From: Niastella soli
GTDB lineage: Bacteria > Bacteroidota > Bacteroidia > Chitinophagales > Chitinophagaceae
DNA: 64,000 nt
Assembly: GCF_017742245.1 (NCBI RefSeq)
Contig: NZ_JAGHKO010000011.1
Span: forward strand, 1 to 64,000
Direction of reading: 5' to 3'
The stretch's first letter is position 1. Every line of letters begins with the position of its first letter. Shown piece by piece: positions 15,481 through 25,920 of this stretch. The notes under the pieces were generated by a model. The model was not told where the DNA came from. It made no database searches and saw only the letters and a program-made list of their open reading frames with translations. A program made the position numbers and the translations under genes.

Positions 15481-18400
15481 ATGAAGAAGTTGCTGAAAAT
15501 GCATTACCTGGAAGCTGCTATGAAGCATAAACAGGTTGTTATTGTGGTAACAGCCATGTTACTGGCACTGGGTACATGGTCGCTGATGAACATGCCACGC
15601 AGTGAAAATCCCAACATAGATATGCCTACCGCTATGGTATACGCTTTTTATCCCGGGGCTGATGAAAAACAGGTAGAACAGGAAGTAACAAAAAAAATAG
15701 AGCAATACCTCTTTACTTTCGAAGAAGTAAAGAAACATAAAACAAGGTCCGAGACCAGGGAAGGACAAACCTTTATCACCGTGGAAATGTATACATCGGT
15801 GAAAGACCGTAAAAAATTCTGGCATACCCTGCAATTGGATATGGATGCCAAATTGCGGCCTCAATTACCTGGTGGCGTGATAGGGCCTTTCGTAAATAGT
15901 AGTTTTAGCGATGTAACAGCCATGATCGTTGGTGTGTCATCACCCATGCGCAGCTATGCTGAAATAGAAAAATACCTCGACAAACTGGAAGATGGTATCA
16001 AAACCATTCCCGTGGTTTCCAAGATCAACCGCACAGGCGTTCAAAAACAACAGTTGTATATAAATGTAAGCGACGAGAAAGTGCGGCAATATGGTTTTGA
16101 TATGGCCACGCTGATAGGTGTATTACAACAACAGAACGTTACAAATTATTCCGGCGAGCTGAACATGGCATCGAACCACATTGTTCCCATTTATACCAAC
16201 AGCCGCTATAAAACGGAAAATGAGGTGGCTAACCAGATCGTTTATACAAAACCAGACGGTACAGTGGTGCGTCTGAAAGATGTGGCTACCCTGGAACGCC
16301 GCTTTGAAGAAAAATCATCCTATGTACGAATGGGAGATAACGACAAAACTGCGGTGTTATCCATCAACATGCAACCTGGTAATAACATTGTTGATTTTGG
16401 CAAGAAAGTAGAGGCAAAGATCAGGGAAATAGAAAGGGCTTTTCCGGCTGATGTGAAGATCACTACCATTGTTGACCAGCCAAAAGTAGTGGAAGAAAGT
16501 ATTAACCATTTCATGGTTGAATTTGGCATGGCCATCGGCTCGGTGATCATTGTGGTGATGTTGTTATTGCCCATCCGGGTTGCTGCAGTGGCATCTGTGG
16601 CCGCACCGATTTCCATCCTCATCACCTTTGGTGTTATGAATTTAGTGGGCCTGGAATTACACCAGGTGACCCTGGCAGCGCTTATTATTGTGCTGGGCAT
16701 GGTGGTTGACAATGCCATTGTGGTAGTTGACAATTATATTGAGAAATTAGACGAGGGCATCACACCCTGGACAGGTGCCTGGCAGGCAGCCAAGCAACTT
16801 ACCCTTCCCATTTTTACAGCCACACTGGCGATCATTTTTGCTTTTGCACCGCTGGCTATTTTCATGGATGGCATTCCCAAAGACTTTATGGCGTCGCTGC
16901 CACCTACCATCGCCATTGCGCTGATCGCTTCCATGCTGGTAGCGCTGTTGTTGACGCCTTATACCTGTTATGTGTTCATTAAAAAAGGCTTGAAACACAA
17001 GGACAGCAACAAACCTGCGAGAAAAAGCCTCCTCGACTACCTGCAACAGGGCTTCGACAAAGCTGTGGAATTTTGCTTTCGCTGGCCCAAATCAACCATT
17101 TCGGTTGGTGTGGCTGCCGTGGTATTGGCCATTGGCATTGCCGGCAAAGTGGATCCTGAGTTTTTCCCTATCAGCGAGCGCAACCAGTTCAATATGGAAG
17201 TATGGATGCCTTCGGGCTCATCCCTGCAGCAAACAGAATCCACAGTAAAGCGCCTGGAAGAAATGTTGAAAAAGGATAAAAGGGTAGTGCAGGTCACAAG
17301 TTTTATGGGCATGAGCTCTCCCCGTTTCCATACCGCCTATGCGCCGGAACCACCCCGCCGCAGTTATGCGCAGGTATTTATTACCGCCACCAGCGCTAAA
17401 GCTTCAGATGAGATGGTGCATGAATATCTTAAAAAACTGGATGGTTTTTTACCAGACGGAAATATAAAATTAAAGCAATTGAGTTTCCAGGAAGGTGCTC
17501 CCATTGCTGTTAGGGTGTTTGGAGATAATCAGAGCGACCAGAAAAAAGTAGCAGCCCAGGTTAAAAAAATATTAGAGAATGCAAGGGGCACTAATTGGGT
17601 AAGGCTCGATTGTGAGGAGGATTATTTTGGAATACAGTTAAAGATCAATTCAGATAAAGCCAACCGGCTCGGTATTTCAAACCAGGCTATTACGCAAACT
17701 TTAGGGGCCGGCCTGAAGGGATATGCACTATCCACATTATGGGAAGGAGATAAACCCGTGGATATTTTCCTTCGATTTGATTCTGCCAGCCGTAAAGATG
17801 CGCAGGCCCTCGAAAACCTGCATGTGAGTACCATGTATGGCGACAAGGTGCCTTTAAAAGACGTAGCTGAGCTTACACCCTCATGGCACACGGGTATGAT
17901 AGCCCACCGCAACGGATTGAGAGCTTTATCAGTTTTATCAGAAGCGCAGATGGGCGTACGAGCATCGCGTATCCTGAAAGAAATACAGCCTCAGATCGAT
18001 CAGTTACAGCTGCCGCCCGGTATCAGCATTGCCTATGGCGGCGATGCGGAATCCAGCGCTGACAACCAGCCAACCATGATGACATCCCTGGCCGTTAGCC
18101 TTGTGCTGATCTTCCTGACCCTGATGTTCCAGTTTAAAAGCCTTGGCAAAACGCTGATCATACTGGCTACTTTCCCGCTTAGCCTGCTGGGCGCCTTTAT
18201 GGGGTTGTACCTCACCGGCAATCCTTTGGGTATGACAGCCTTTATGGGTATCGTAGCCCTGATCGGAATTGTGGTACGTAATGGTATCATTCTCGTCGAT
18301 TACACAGATGAAATGATACGCGATCATGGTTACACATTGAAGGCTGCTGCCCTGGCTGCTGCCAAACGCAGAATGCGTCCCATTTTTCTCACATCTTCGG

Positions 18401-18618
18401 CTGCTGCGGTGGGGGTAATCCCCATGATCCTTGGCAAGTCGCCTATGTGGGCACCCATGGGCAGCGTGCTGGCTTTCGGTTTAATAGTTTCTATGGCACT
18501 GACCCTTTTTGTGGTACCGGTACTGTATAAACAGTTCATTAAACCTGAACCGGCTCTCCCCGAATCGCCTGAGCCTGAAGAAGACAGTCCTGTATTTTAT
18601 CAACTATCGCAATCTTAA
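15481..18618 (+). CDS. RND-family efflux pump, inner-membrane subunit
   Basis: 1045 aa, full length for the AcrB/MexB group. It has an N-terminal TM, a first porter loop and a TM2-TM6 cluster containing GMVVDNAIVVVDN (the proton-relay TM4 motif, with Asp-Asn instead of Asp-Asp). A second porter loop follows (about 560-870). The C-terminal TM cluster ends with FMGIVALIGIVVRNGIILVDY and RMRPIFLTS. It should export small molecules using the proton gradient as a trimer with the adaptor and outer channel. The Asp-Asn pair is common in Bacteroidota members. It is the middle gene of a clear three-gene operon. Confidence 0.95.
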   Translation: MKKLLKMHYLEAAMKHKQVVIVVTAMLLALGTWSLMNMPRSENPNIDMPTAMVYAFYPGADEKQVEQEVTKKIEQYLFTFEEVKKHKTRSETREGQTFITVEMYTSVKDRKKFWHTLQLDMDAKLRPQLPGGVIGPFVNSSFSDVTAMIVGVSSPMRSYAEIEKYLDKLEDGIKTIPVVSKINRTGVQKQQLYINVSDEKVRQYGFDMATLIGVLQQQNVTNYSGELNMASNHIVPIYTNSRYKTENEVANQIVYTKPDGTVVRLKDVATLERRFEEKSSYVRMGDNDKTAVLSINMQPGNNIVDFGKKVEAKIREIERAFPADVKITTIVDQPKVVEESINHFMVEFGMAIGSVIIVVMLLLPIRVAAVASVAAPISILITFGVMNLVGLELHQVTLAALIIVLGMVVDNAIVVVDNYIEKLDEGITPWTGAWQAAKQLTLPIFTATLAIIFAFAPLAIFMDGIPKDFMASLPPTIAIALIASMLVALLLTPYTCYVFIKKGLKHKDSNKPARKSLLDYLQQGFDKAVEFCFRWPKSTISVGVAAVVLAIGIAGKVDPEFFPISERNQFNMEVWMPSGSSLQQTESTVKRLEEMLKKDKRVVQVTSFMGMSSPRFHTAYAPEPPRRSYAQVFITATSAKASDEMVHEYLKKLDGFLPDGNIKLKQLSFQEGAPIAVRVFGDNQSDQKKVAAQVKKILENARGTNWVRLDCEEDYFGIQLKINSDKANRLGISNQAITQTLGAGLKGYALSTLWEGDKPVDIFLRFDSASRKDAQALENLHVSTMYGDKVPLKDVAELTPSWHTGMIAHRNGLRALSVLSEAQMGVRASRILKEIQPQIDQLQLPPGISIAYGGDAESSADNQPTMMTSLAVSLVLIFLTLMFQFKSLGKTLIILATFPLSLLGAFMGLYLTGNPLGMTAFMGIVALIGIVVRNGIILVDYTDEMIRDHGYTLKAAALAAAKRRMRPIFLTSSAAAVGVIPMILGKSPMWAPMGSVLAFGLIVSMALTLFVVPVLYKQFIKPEPALPESPEPEEDSPVFYQLSQS

Positions 18619-18672
18619 CAGAAAAACAGCAGGAATTGCTGCATTGTCAAATCATTCAATTTTTATAAATCA

Positions 18673-19965
18673 ATGAACTTAATTCAATATATAAAGCCGT
18701 TGCTGGCAATTGCAATCATCTCGTTGCCGTATTGGGCTACGGCACAACGGGAATTAACACTCGAAGAAGCCAGGCGGCTGGCAGTAGCCAGGAATAATAA
18801 CCTGAAGGCTGCCCAGCAAAGAATAGAAGCGGCGAAGGCCCAAAAAGCCGAGGCCGATGCCAAAGATAAACCGAGACTGGACGGAGCTATCACTGGTTGG
18901 TATGTAGGTGATCCGCTGTATAAACTGTTACCAAAGTATGGAGTCAGTCCCAGTGTGACAGCTTCACAGCCCGTTTATGCGGGCGGCAAGATAAGAGCTG
19001 GAAAAGAAATGGCGGCAAAAGGGGTTGAGATAACCGAAGAACAAAAGGTATTAACAACGGCTGAAGTGGTGCTGGCAACGGAAAGCGCTTACTGGCAAGT
19101 GGTTTCGGCGAAAGAAAAAATAAAACTGGCCCAACAGTTTGCCCGGCAATTAGAAGGCCTGTATACAGAACTCAATAATGCCTATACAGCTGGCCTCACT
19201 TATAAGAATGACATCCTGCGGGTAAAAGTGCAGCAGAATGACAATGAACTCAACCTCACCAGGGCCAATGATGCATTGGTTTTGACTAAACTTAACCTGG
19301 CACAGATAACCGGCATGTGCGACAGCACTGAGTTCGATATCCCCGATTCAGTTGTTGGGGAGTTCAATAAGGAAACGTTGAGCAGGTCAATAGATGAAAT
19401 AACAGCCAACAGACCGGAAATAAGGATCCTTCAAAAATCTATTGAAGCGGAAAAGATCCAGGAGAAAATACTGAAGGCCGATTTCAAGCCCACCATCGGA
19501 TTGAGTGCAACCGGTCTCGGCGGCTTTGGCAAACAGGGGATCAACTTCTCCAAGCCAACCAGTAATAGCTTTACCTCCTACTATGGCACGGTGCAGTTAA
19601 GTATTCCCATATTCGACTGGGGCCAGCGTAAACAAAAAGTAAAGCAACAGCAACATACCATTGAGGCGCAGCAATACCAGCTGCAGGAAACAAAAGAAAA
19701 GATCTCACTGGAAGTGCAGCAGGCTTATTTGCAACTGAATGAATCGGCGAAACGGGTTGAGTTATCCAGTGCATCCCTGGAACAGGCAGACGAGAATCTG
19801 AGGTTGAGCAATGACCGTTTGAAAGTAGGAACTATAACAGGACAGGATGTACTGGAAGCTCAAACCATCTGGCAGCAGGCGTTCAGCAATATCATCGACG
19901 CCAAAGCTGCATACCGGACTAATGAAGCAAAGCTCTACAAGGCATTAGGTATAACAAGGTTGTGA
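18673..19965 (+). CDS. TolC-family outer-membrane efflux channel
   Basis: 430 aa with a signal peptide (to about WATAQ). Two repeats of the OEP domain form long helices and short strands (LTLEEARRLAVARNNNLKAAQQRIEAAKAQ at the start; QYQLQETKEKISLEVQQAYLQLNES in the second repeat). The final segment LKVGTITGQDVLEAQ is typical. It supplies the outer-membrane exit duct for the RND pump, and the 54-nt gap to the pump gene supports co-transcription. Confidence 0.93.
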   Translation: MNLIQYIKPLLAIAIISLPYWATAQRELTLEEARRLAVARNNNLKAAQQRIEAAKAQKAEADAKDKPRLDGAITGWYVGDPLYKLLPKYGVSPSVTASQPVYAGGKIRAGKEMAAKGVEITEEQKVLTTAEVVLATESAYWQVVSAKEKIKLAQQFARQLEGLYTELNNAYTAGLTYKNDILRVKVQQNDNELNLTRANDALVLTKLNLAQITGMCDSTEFDIPDSVVGEFNKETLSRSIDEITANRPEIRILQKSIEAEKIQEKILKADFKPTIGLSATGLGGFGKQGINFSKPTSNSFTSYYGTVQLSIPIFDWGQRKQKVKQQQHTIEAQQYQLQETKEKISLEVQQAYLQLNESAKRVELSSASLEQADENLRLSNDRLKVGTITGQDVLEAQTIWQQAFSNIIDAKAAYRTNEAKLYKALGITRL

Positions 19966-20008
19966 AATTCCGGATGGATCTACATTGATTAATTAGGAAG
20001 GGAAAATC

Positions 20009-21271
20009 ATGAAAAAGAATGTAATTATTGTTGGGGGCGGGTTTGCAGGATTGGAACTTGCAAAAAAACTGTCGAGCAACCAGCATTTTAAAGTAACAGT
20101 AGTAGACAGGAATAATTATCACTTCTTCCCGCCTTTATTGTACCAGGTATCAACCGGATTTATTGAGCCGTCCAATATCAGTTATCCTTTCCGGAAAATG
20201 TTCCAGGGCTTGCAAAATATCAGGTTTTACATGGGTGAGTTGGTAAATGTTATTCCTGAAACGAATACCATTGAAACAAACACCGGATTCCTGGGCTATG
20301 ATTACCTGGTATTGGCAATGGGTACAGAAAGCAATTTTTTCGGCAACGATAATGTGAAAAAAAATGCTTTGCCCATGAAGACGATAGAGGAGGCCGTGAA
20401 CATCCGCAATTACATATTGTTACGACTGGAAGAAGCCGCTCGTTCTACAGCTTCAGCCGACAAAGAGCGATTATCCAATATTGTGATAGCAGGTGGGGGA
20501 CCTACCGGCGTGGAAATGGCCGGCATGCTGGCAGAAATGGCACGCCATATTTCGTCTAAAGATTATCCTGAGGTTTCTTTCCCTGCGGGGCATATTTATT
20601 TGATAAACGGATCGCCTTCTTTGCTTGGTCCCATGAGCAAAAAATCACAGGCAGCGGCATATAAAGTGCTAAACAGGTTGGGGGTGAAAATGGTGTTGAA
20701 CACGCTCGTGAAAGATTATGTAAATGATGAAGTGATACTCTCAAACGGTGATAAAATAAGTTCGGCCACATTGATCTGGGCATCGGGAGTGATTGCACGT
20801 GAAGTAAAAGGATTGCCGGCAGAAGCGATCACAAGAGGCCGGCGTATTATGGTGGATGAAATAAACCGGGTAAAAGGTTGCAATAATATTTTTTCAATTG
20901 GCGACCAGTGCTTTCAATCAAGTGATAATAACTATCCCGATGGACATCCGCAATTAGCGCAGGTAGCTATTCAGCAGGGCCTGCTGTTGGGCAATAATCT
21001 GAAAAGGCTGGATGCGCGCAAACCGGTAAAAGCTTTCAGGTATCATAACAAAGGAAGTATGGCAATTATTGCTAAATATAAGGCGACGGTTGATTTGCCG
21101 GAAGGGTCTTTCAAAGGTTTTTTTGCATGGCTGGTTTGGCTGTTCATTCACATTATACCATTGGTTGGCTTCCGGAATAAAATGAAACTTTTCCTCAACT
21201 GGTTTTGGAGTTTTCTTACTAATGACCCGGCGCTGCGGCTGATTTTCAAAACTATTAATCAAAAAAAATAA
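20009..21271 (+). CDS. Type II NADH dehydrogenase-like FAD oxidoreductase (NDH-2 family)
   Basis: 420 aa. FAD-binding motif VIIVGGGFAGLELAKKL at the N-terminus, NAD-binding motif IVIAGGGPTGVEMAGMLAE at about 160-177, and the FAD C-terminal motif NIFSIGDQC. Hydrophobic/amphipathic C-terminal segments (FFAWLVWLFIHIIPLVGFRNKMKLFLNWFW) suit membrane attachment and the quinone site. It should pass electrons from NADH to quinone without proton pumping. It lies 43 nt after the TolC gene and heads a run of redox/stress genes. Confidence 0.9.
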   Translation: MKKNVIIVGGGFAGLELAKKLSSNQHFKVTVVDRNNYHFFPPLLYQVSTGFIEPSNISYPFRKMFQGLQNIRFYMGELVNVIPETNTIETNTGFLGYDYLVLAMGTESNFFGNDNVKKNALPMKTIEEAVNIRNYILLRLEEAARSTASADKERLSNIVIAGGGPTGVEMAGMLAEMARHISSKDYPEVSFPAGHIYLINGSPSLLGPMSKKSQAAAYKVLNRLGVKMVLNTLVKDYVNDEVILSNGDKISSATLIWASGVIAREVKGLPAEAITRGRRIMVDEINRVKGCNNIFSIGDQCFQSSDNNYPDGHPQLAQVAIQQGLLLGNNLKRLDARKPVKAFRYHNKGSMAIIAKYKATVDLPEGSFKGFFAWLVWLFIHIIPLVGFRNKMKLFLNWFWSFLTNDPALRLIFKTINQKK

Positions 21272-21319
21272 TGGATCACTTTACGAAAAAGGATACAATA
21301 AGACTAAAAAAATAATGAT

Positions 21320-21949
21320 ATGGCTTTGTTAAATGATTTAATGTGGCGTTATGCTACTAAGAAAATGAACGGACAAACAATTCCAAAAGATAAATTGGAT
21401 TATATACTTGAAGCTGCCCGTCTTGCTCCTTCGTCGTCTGGATTGCAGCCATACCAGGTTTTTGTAATCACAAACAAAAGCCTGCTGAGTCAAATCAGAG
21501 GTTTTTCAAACGACCAGAGTCAAATTACTGATTGCTCCCACTTACTGGTTTTTGCTGCGTGGGACAGTTATTCGTATGAAAGAATAGGAGATGTTTTTCT
21601 GAGAACGGTTAAAGAAAGAGGCCTGACTGAGAACGCCAAGGATGCCTATCATAAGCGAATATGGGATATTTATGAACCATTAGGCCGGAAATGGCAAAGT
21701 GAACATTCAGCAAAACAGGCATACATAGCATTGGGACTGGCGGTTGCAGCAGCAGCAGAACAAAAGATAGACTCAACGCCAATGGAAGGGTTCGACAAAG
21801 ATAAAATGGATGAATTACTTAGGCTTGAAAAGTTAGGCCTGAAAAGCGTGGTAATATTACCCATTGGATATAGAGATGAAGATCATGACTGGTTGTTAAA
21901 CCTTAAAAAGGTACGAACACCCAAAGAGGAATTTATTACAGAACTATGA
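21320..21949 (+). CDS. Nitroreductase-family FMN oxidoreductase
   Basis: 209 aa. FMN-binding patterns of the NfsB/nitroreductase family: RYATKKMNGQTIPKDKLDYILEAARLAPSSSGLQPYQVFVI at the N-terminus, then QAYIALGLAVAAAAEQKIDSTPMEGF, then LPIGYRDEDHDWLLNLKKVR. It reduces nitroaromatics or quinones with NAD(P)H. The physiological substrate is unknown. It is the second gene in the NDH-2/YceI/GH63/TetR series, with short gaps. Confidence 0.92.
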   Translation: MALLNDLMWRYATKKMNGQTIPKDKLDYILEAARLAPSSSGLQPYQVFVITNKSLLSQIRGFSNDQSQITDCSHLLVFAAWDSYSYERIGDVFLRTVKERGLTENAKDAYHKRIWDIYEPLGRKWQSEHSAKQAYIALGLAVAAAAEQKIDSTPMEGFDKDKMDELLRLEKLGLKSVVILPIGYRDEDHDWLLNLKKVRTPKEEFITEL

Positions 21950-21981
21950 TTGCCTAAATCAGCAAGTCAAAAAAATGAAAT

Positions 21982-22530
21982 ATGCAGCCAGTTACCAAGT
22001 GGAAGATAGAGAAGGTGCATAGCACTATTGGGTTCATTGTAAAACACCTGATGGTCTCAAACATAAAAGGGGAATTTAAAGAATATGAGGCTAGTATATC
22101 TACAAACGGCGAAGATTTTTTAAACGTTGAAATGAATGTTCTTATCAACTCCGCATCTATCAGTACCGGTGATGCTGCCAGAGATGCGCATTTAAAAGGG
22201 GAAGGTTTTTTTCATGTGAAAAAATTCAAAACGATCAATTTCAGTGGAAGTGATTTTAAAAATATCAGAGATGATATGTACCTCCTGAATGGCAATCTCA
22301 CTATAAAAGATATTACCAGGCAAATTGCGCTGACTGTTGAATCTGGTGGAATGATCAAAACACCTCAGGGCGATAAGAGAGCATACTTTTTGGTTACCGG
22401 CAAGATCAGTCGTAAGGACTGGGGGTTAACCTGGAGTACGTTAATGGAGAATGGCGGTGTGATCGTGGCAGATGAAATCCTTGTTAACTGTGAAATTGAA
22501 CTGATTGAAGAATTGGAACAAATTCATTAG
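21982..22530 (+). CDS. YceI-family lipid-binding protein
   Basis: 182 aa. The YceI fold is recognisable from WKIEKVHSTIGFIVKHLMVSNIKGEFKEY at the start, then SASISTGDAARDAHLKGEGFFHVKKFKTINF, then the closing strands. Family members bind polyisoprenoids in a lipocalin-like barrel. There is no signal peptide at this start, so it is either cytoplasmic or a non-exported branch. It often occurs with redox stress genes, as it does here. Confidence 0.92.
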   Translation: MQPVTKWKIEKVHSTIGFIVKHLMVSNIKGEFKEYEASISTNGEDFLNVEMNVLINSASISTGDAARDAHLKGEGFFHVKKFKTINFSGSDFKNIRDDMYLLNGNLTIKDITRQIALTVESGGMIKTPQGDKRAYFLVTGKISRKDWGLTWSTLMENGGVIVADEILVNCEIELIEELEQIH

Positions 22531-22574
22531 AAATGTGCGGAAGCAGCTTTGGAAGTAATTATTAATACTATTTT

Positions 22575-25241
22575 ATGAACGCTGAAGAAAAAAGAATAAC
22601 AAACCCTGTATGGAAAAAATGGGGACCTTATGTAAGTGACCGGCAGTGGGGAACTGTTCGGGAAGACTATAGTCGTAATGGAGATGTGTGGACCAGCACA
22701 ACGCATGATATGGCAAGAAGCATGGCCTGGCGCTGGGGTGAGGAAGGTATTGCAGGTATTAGCGATGATCAGCAACTGTTGTGTTTTGCTATTGGTTTAT
22801 GGAATAAAAAGGATCCAATCATTAAAGAGCGGTATTTCGGATTAACAAATCAGGAAGGTAATCATGGCGAGGATGTGAAGGAAATGTATTACTACCTCGA
22901 TTCCACACCAACCCATTCCTATATGAAGATGCTTTACAAATATCCTCAAAATGAATATCCTTATGAATGGCTGATAGAGGAAAACAAAAGGAGAGGCCGA
23001 AAGGAACCTGAATTTGAGATCATGGATACAGGAATTTTAAATGAAGACAAATATTTTGATGTATTTGTGGAATATGCCAAAGCAGCCGAAAATGATATCC
23101 TGATCAAATTAACCATTCATAACCGTGGAGAAGAAGCAGCCTCGTTGCATGTATTGCCCACGCTATGGTTTCGTAATACCTGGGCGTGGAGCTATGACGA
23201 TTATAAACCGGATTTGAAATTAACAAATGAAGGAAATATTGCGATTACACACCGCGATCTTGGGAGTTATACATTCTATACAAATGCAAAGGCCGACACC
23301 CTGTTTTGCGACAATGAAACCAATCTTAAAAAACTTTATGGTGTCGAAAATGGATCACCTTTCACAAAAGATGGTATTAATGATTACCTGGTGCATCGCC
23401 ATAATGATGCTGTAAATATAGATGCCACCGGTACAAAGGCTGCAATCAACTATGATATTGTAGTGAATGCAGGGCTGAGTGTGACACTACGTTTTCGCCT
23501 GGGCCCTGGTAATATCAATCAACCGTTTAAAGATTTTGATGATCTGTTCGTTCAGCGTAGGATAGAAGCTGATGTGTTTTATGCAGAATTACAAAAAGAT
23601 ATGCAACCAGATGAAAAACGGGTACAACGCCAGGCATATGCGGGGCTCTTGTGGAGCAAACAATATTATTATTACAATGTTGACCAATGGCTCAATGGAG
23701 ACCTGGCACATCCTGCACTACCGCAAGAACGCAAGTTTGGTCGCAATCATCAATGGAGACACTTGAACAATGGCGACATTGTTTCGATGCCTGATAAATG
23801 GGAGTTTCCATGGTATGCTTCCTGGGACCTTGCATTTCACAGCGTATCTTTCGCAGGTGTAGATCCTTCATTTGCTAAACAACAATTGCTCCTGCTTACA
23901 AAGGAATGGTACATGCACCCGAATGGCCAACTGCCGGCTTATGAATGGAATTTTAATGATGTGAACCCACCGGTACATGCCTGGGCAACATGGCGTGTGT
24001 ACGAGATAGAAAAGGATAATAACAATGGCAAGGGTGATCGGGCGTTTCTGGAATCTGTATTTCATAAGCTACTCTTGAATTTCTCATGGTGGGTAAACAG
24101 AAAAGATGCAAACGGAACATATATTTTTGAAGGCGGCTTTTTAGGGCTGGATAATATTGGTGTTATAGATCGCAACCAGCTCGCTGCAGGTGGGTGGCGG
24201 TACGAACAGGCGGATGCTACAAGCTGGATGGCTATGTTTTCGCTGAACATGATGCGGATTGCATTAGAGCTCGCTGTCACCAACTGCGTATACCAGGAAA
24301 TGGCTATCAAGTTCTTTGATCATTTTTTATACATCGGTGATGCGATTGAAGATATGTATGATCAAAACGGATTGTGGGATGACGAGGATCACTTCTTTTA
24401 TGATGTTTTAAAAATGCAGGGCGATGGAACTAAAAAAATGAAAGTACGCAGTATGGTAGGGTTGATTCCTTTATTTGCCGTTGAAGTACTTAATGAGAAG
24501 TTGCTCGAACAGGTGCCTGAATTTACCAGGCGGCTTCAAAAGTTCTTAAGCCGTCGTCCGAGGGTGGCCGGACTTGTTTCGAAATGGAAAGAGAAAAATG
24601 TTGGACAGAAGCATTTGCTTTCATTGGTGCCTGTTTATCGAATGAAAAAAATATTAAATCGCTTGCTCGATGAAAAGGAGTTTCTCAGCGATTACGGCAT
24701 TCGTACACTGTCAAAACACTACGGGCAAAGCCCTCATACGATGCAATTCAATGGCAGTGATTTTAGCGTTGAATACACGCCGGGTGAAAGCACAACCGGT
24801 CTCTTTGGTGGTAATAGCAACTGGCGGGGGCCCATTTGGTTTCCCCTGAATTATTTGATCATTGAAAGCCTGCAGCGTTTCCATGAATACTACACGGACG
24901 ATTTTAGGATAGAATTTCCCAAGGGAAGTGGTGCATATCTTACATTAAAAGAAATCGCCACTGAACTTTCAATACGTTTAGCTGCCATTTTTACCAGAGA
25001 TAAGAATGGAAGACGAGCTGTTTTTGGTGAAAATGAAAAATTACAAAATGACCCGAATTTCAACAACCACATTTTGTTTCACGAATACTTTCATGGAGAT
25101 ACGGGTAAAGGATTAGGCGCCTCACATCAGACTGGGTGGACAGCGTTGATTGCAAACCTGCTGCAGCCTTCTAAAAAGGTGGGGTATGAACATGAAAAAA
25201 ATGGAATGGCAACTTATAATCGCAGGGTGGACTTTTTATAA
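22575..25241 (+). CDS. GH63-type glucosidase (MGH1-like)
   Basis: 888 aa, with no signal peptide. It matches the bacterial 'glucosidase' group of glycoside hydrolase family 63: N-terminal WKKWGPYVSDRQWGTVREDYS, an (alpha/alpha)6 core with DKWEFPWYASWDLAFHS, WNFNDVNPPVHAWA and a long acidic-aromatic run, and a C-terminal GWTALIANLL. It is expected to cleave terminal alpha-linked glucose, possibly trehalose-, glucosylglycerate- or glycogen-related intracellular sugars. The exact substrate is not readable. It is 44 nt after yceI and 29 nt before tetR, so probably in one operon. Confidence 0.9.
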   Translation: MNAEEKRITNPVWKKWGPYVSDRQWGTVREDYSRNGDVWTSTTHDMARSMAWRWGEEGIAGISDDQQLLCFAIGLWNKKDPIIKERYFGLTNQEGNHGEDVKEMYYYLDSTPTHSYMKMLYKYPQNEYPYEWLIEENKRRGRKEPEFEIMDTGILNEDKYFDVFVEYAKAAENDILIKLTIHNRGEEAASLHVLPTLWFRNTWAWSYDDYKPDLKLTNEGNIAITHRDLGSYTFYTNAKADTLFCDNETNLKKLYGVENGSPFTKDGINDYLVHRHNDAVNIDATGTKAAINYDIVVNAGLSVTLRFRLGPGNINQPFKDFDDLFVQRRIEADVFYAELQKDMQPDEKRVQRQAYAGLLWSKQYYYYNVDQWLNGDLAHPALPQERKFGRNHQWRHLNNGDIVSMPDKWEFPWYASWDLAFHSVSFAGVDPSFAKQQLLLLTKEWYMHPNGQLPAYEWNFNDVNPPVHAWATWRVYEIEKDNNNGKGDRAFLESVFHKLLLNFSWWVNRKDANGTYIFEGGFLGLDNIGVIDRNQLAAGGWRYEQADATSWMAMFSLNMMRIALELAVTNCVYQEMAIKFFDHFLYIGDAIEDMYDQNGLWDDEDHFFYDVLKMQGDGTKKMKVRSMVGLIPLFAVEVLNEKLLEQVPEFTRRLQKFLSRRPRVAGLVSKWKEKNVGQKHLLSLVPVYRMKKILNRLLDEKEFLSDYGIRTLSKHYGQSPHTMQFNGSDFSVEYTPGESTTGLFGGNSNWRGPIWFPLNYLIIESLQRFHEYYTDDFRIEFPKGSGAYLTLKEIATELSIRLAAIFTRDKNGRRAVFGENEKLQNDPNFNNHILFHEYFHGDTGKGLGASHQTGWTALIANLLQPSKKVGYEHEKNGMATYNRRVDFL

Positions 25242-25270
25242 ATAAGAAAGCAAATCTTGATTAAAGAAAG

Positions 25271-25891
25271 ATGAAGAGCAAAAAGGCAGATGACCTGATA
25301 AAGGAGAAATCAAAGGAAATGTTTTTCTCCTACGGATTGAGAAGCATTTCGATGGATGACGTGGCTAATTTATCAGGCATTTCGAAGAGGATCATTTACC
25401 GGTACTTTGAAGATAAGAATGCATTGGTTCGTGCAGTTGTCAAAGACCTGATACAATCGCATAAGCGATTCTTTGACACATGCCAGGCTTCAGCGAAAGA
25501 CGCCATTGATGAAGTTATAAAGCAAAATTCTGAACCATTCGAAATTTGGACACCCATTCGACCGAGGTTTTTCTTCGATCTGGAAAACTTCTTTCCAGGT
25601 CCATGGAACGACCTGGAACTATACAAATTAATTATGCTTGAAGGCATAGTGCGCAACCTGAAATGGGGCAGAGAGGAAGGTCTTTACAGCGATCAGGTTA
25701 GCATGGTTTTTATCGCAGAGGTGCGCTTGCATCAGCTTGTAAATTGTTTGCAGCCACAGTTAGTGGAAACTAAAAAATGGAGCATTCATAAATTCGTGGT
25801 GGAATTCACCAGGCTTTATTTACAAAGCATAACAACAGTAAAAGGTGAAAAGCTGCTTAATAGCTATCTGGAAGGAAAAGAGGACCTGTAA
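25271..25891 (+). CDS. TetR-family transcriptional regulator
   Basis: 206 aa. The N-terminal HTH is clear (ISMDDVANLSGISKRIIYRYFEDKNALVRAVV), with the canonical YRYF segment. The C-terminal sensing domain is unspecific, rich in Phe/Trp (IRPRFFFDLENFFPGPW). As the last gene of the NDH-2-nitroreductase-YceI-GH63 series, it may control that operon. It resembles the TetR at 2836-3438 in overall plan, but the C-terminal halves differ. Confidence 0.88.
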   Translation: MKSKKADDLIKEKSKEMFFSYGLRSISMDDVANLSGISKRIIYRYFEDKNALVRAVVKDLIQSHKRFFDTCQASAKDAIDEVIKQNSEPFEIWTPIRPRFFFDLENFFPGPWNDLELYKLIMLEGIVRNLKWGREEGLYSDQVSMVFIAEVRLHQLVNCLQPQLVETKKWSIHKFVVEFTRLYLQSITTVKGEKLLNSYLEGKEDL

Positions 25892-25920
25892 TCGCTAATG
25901 GTGGTACCATTTTAAAAAAT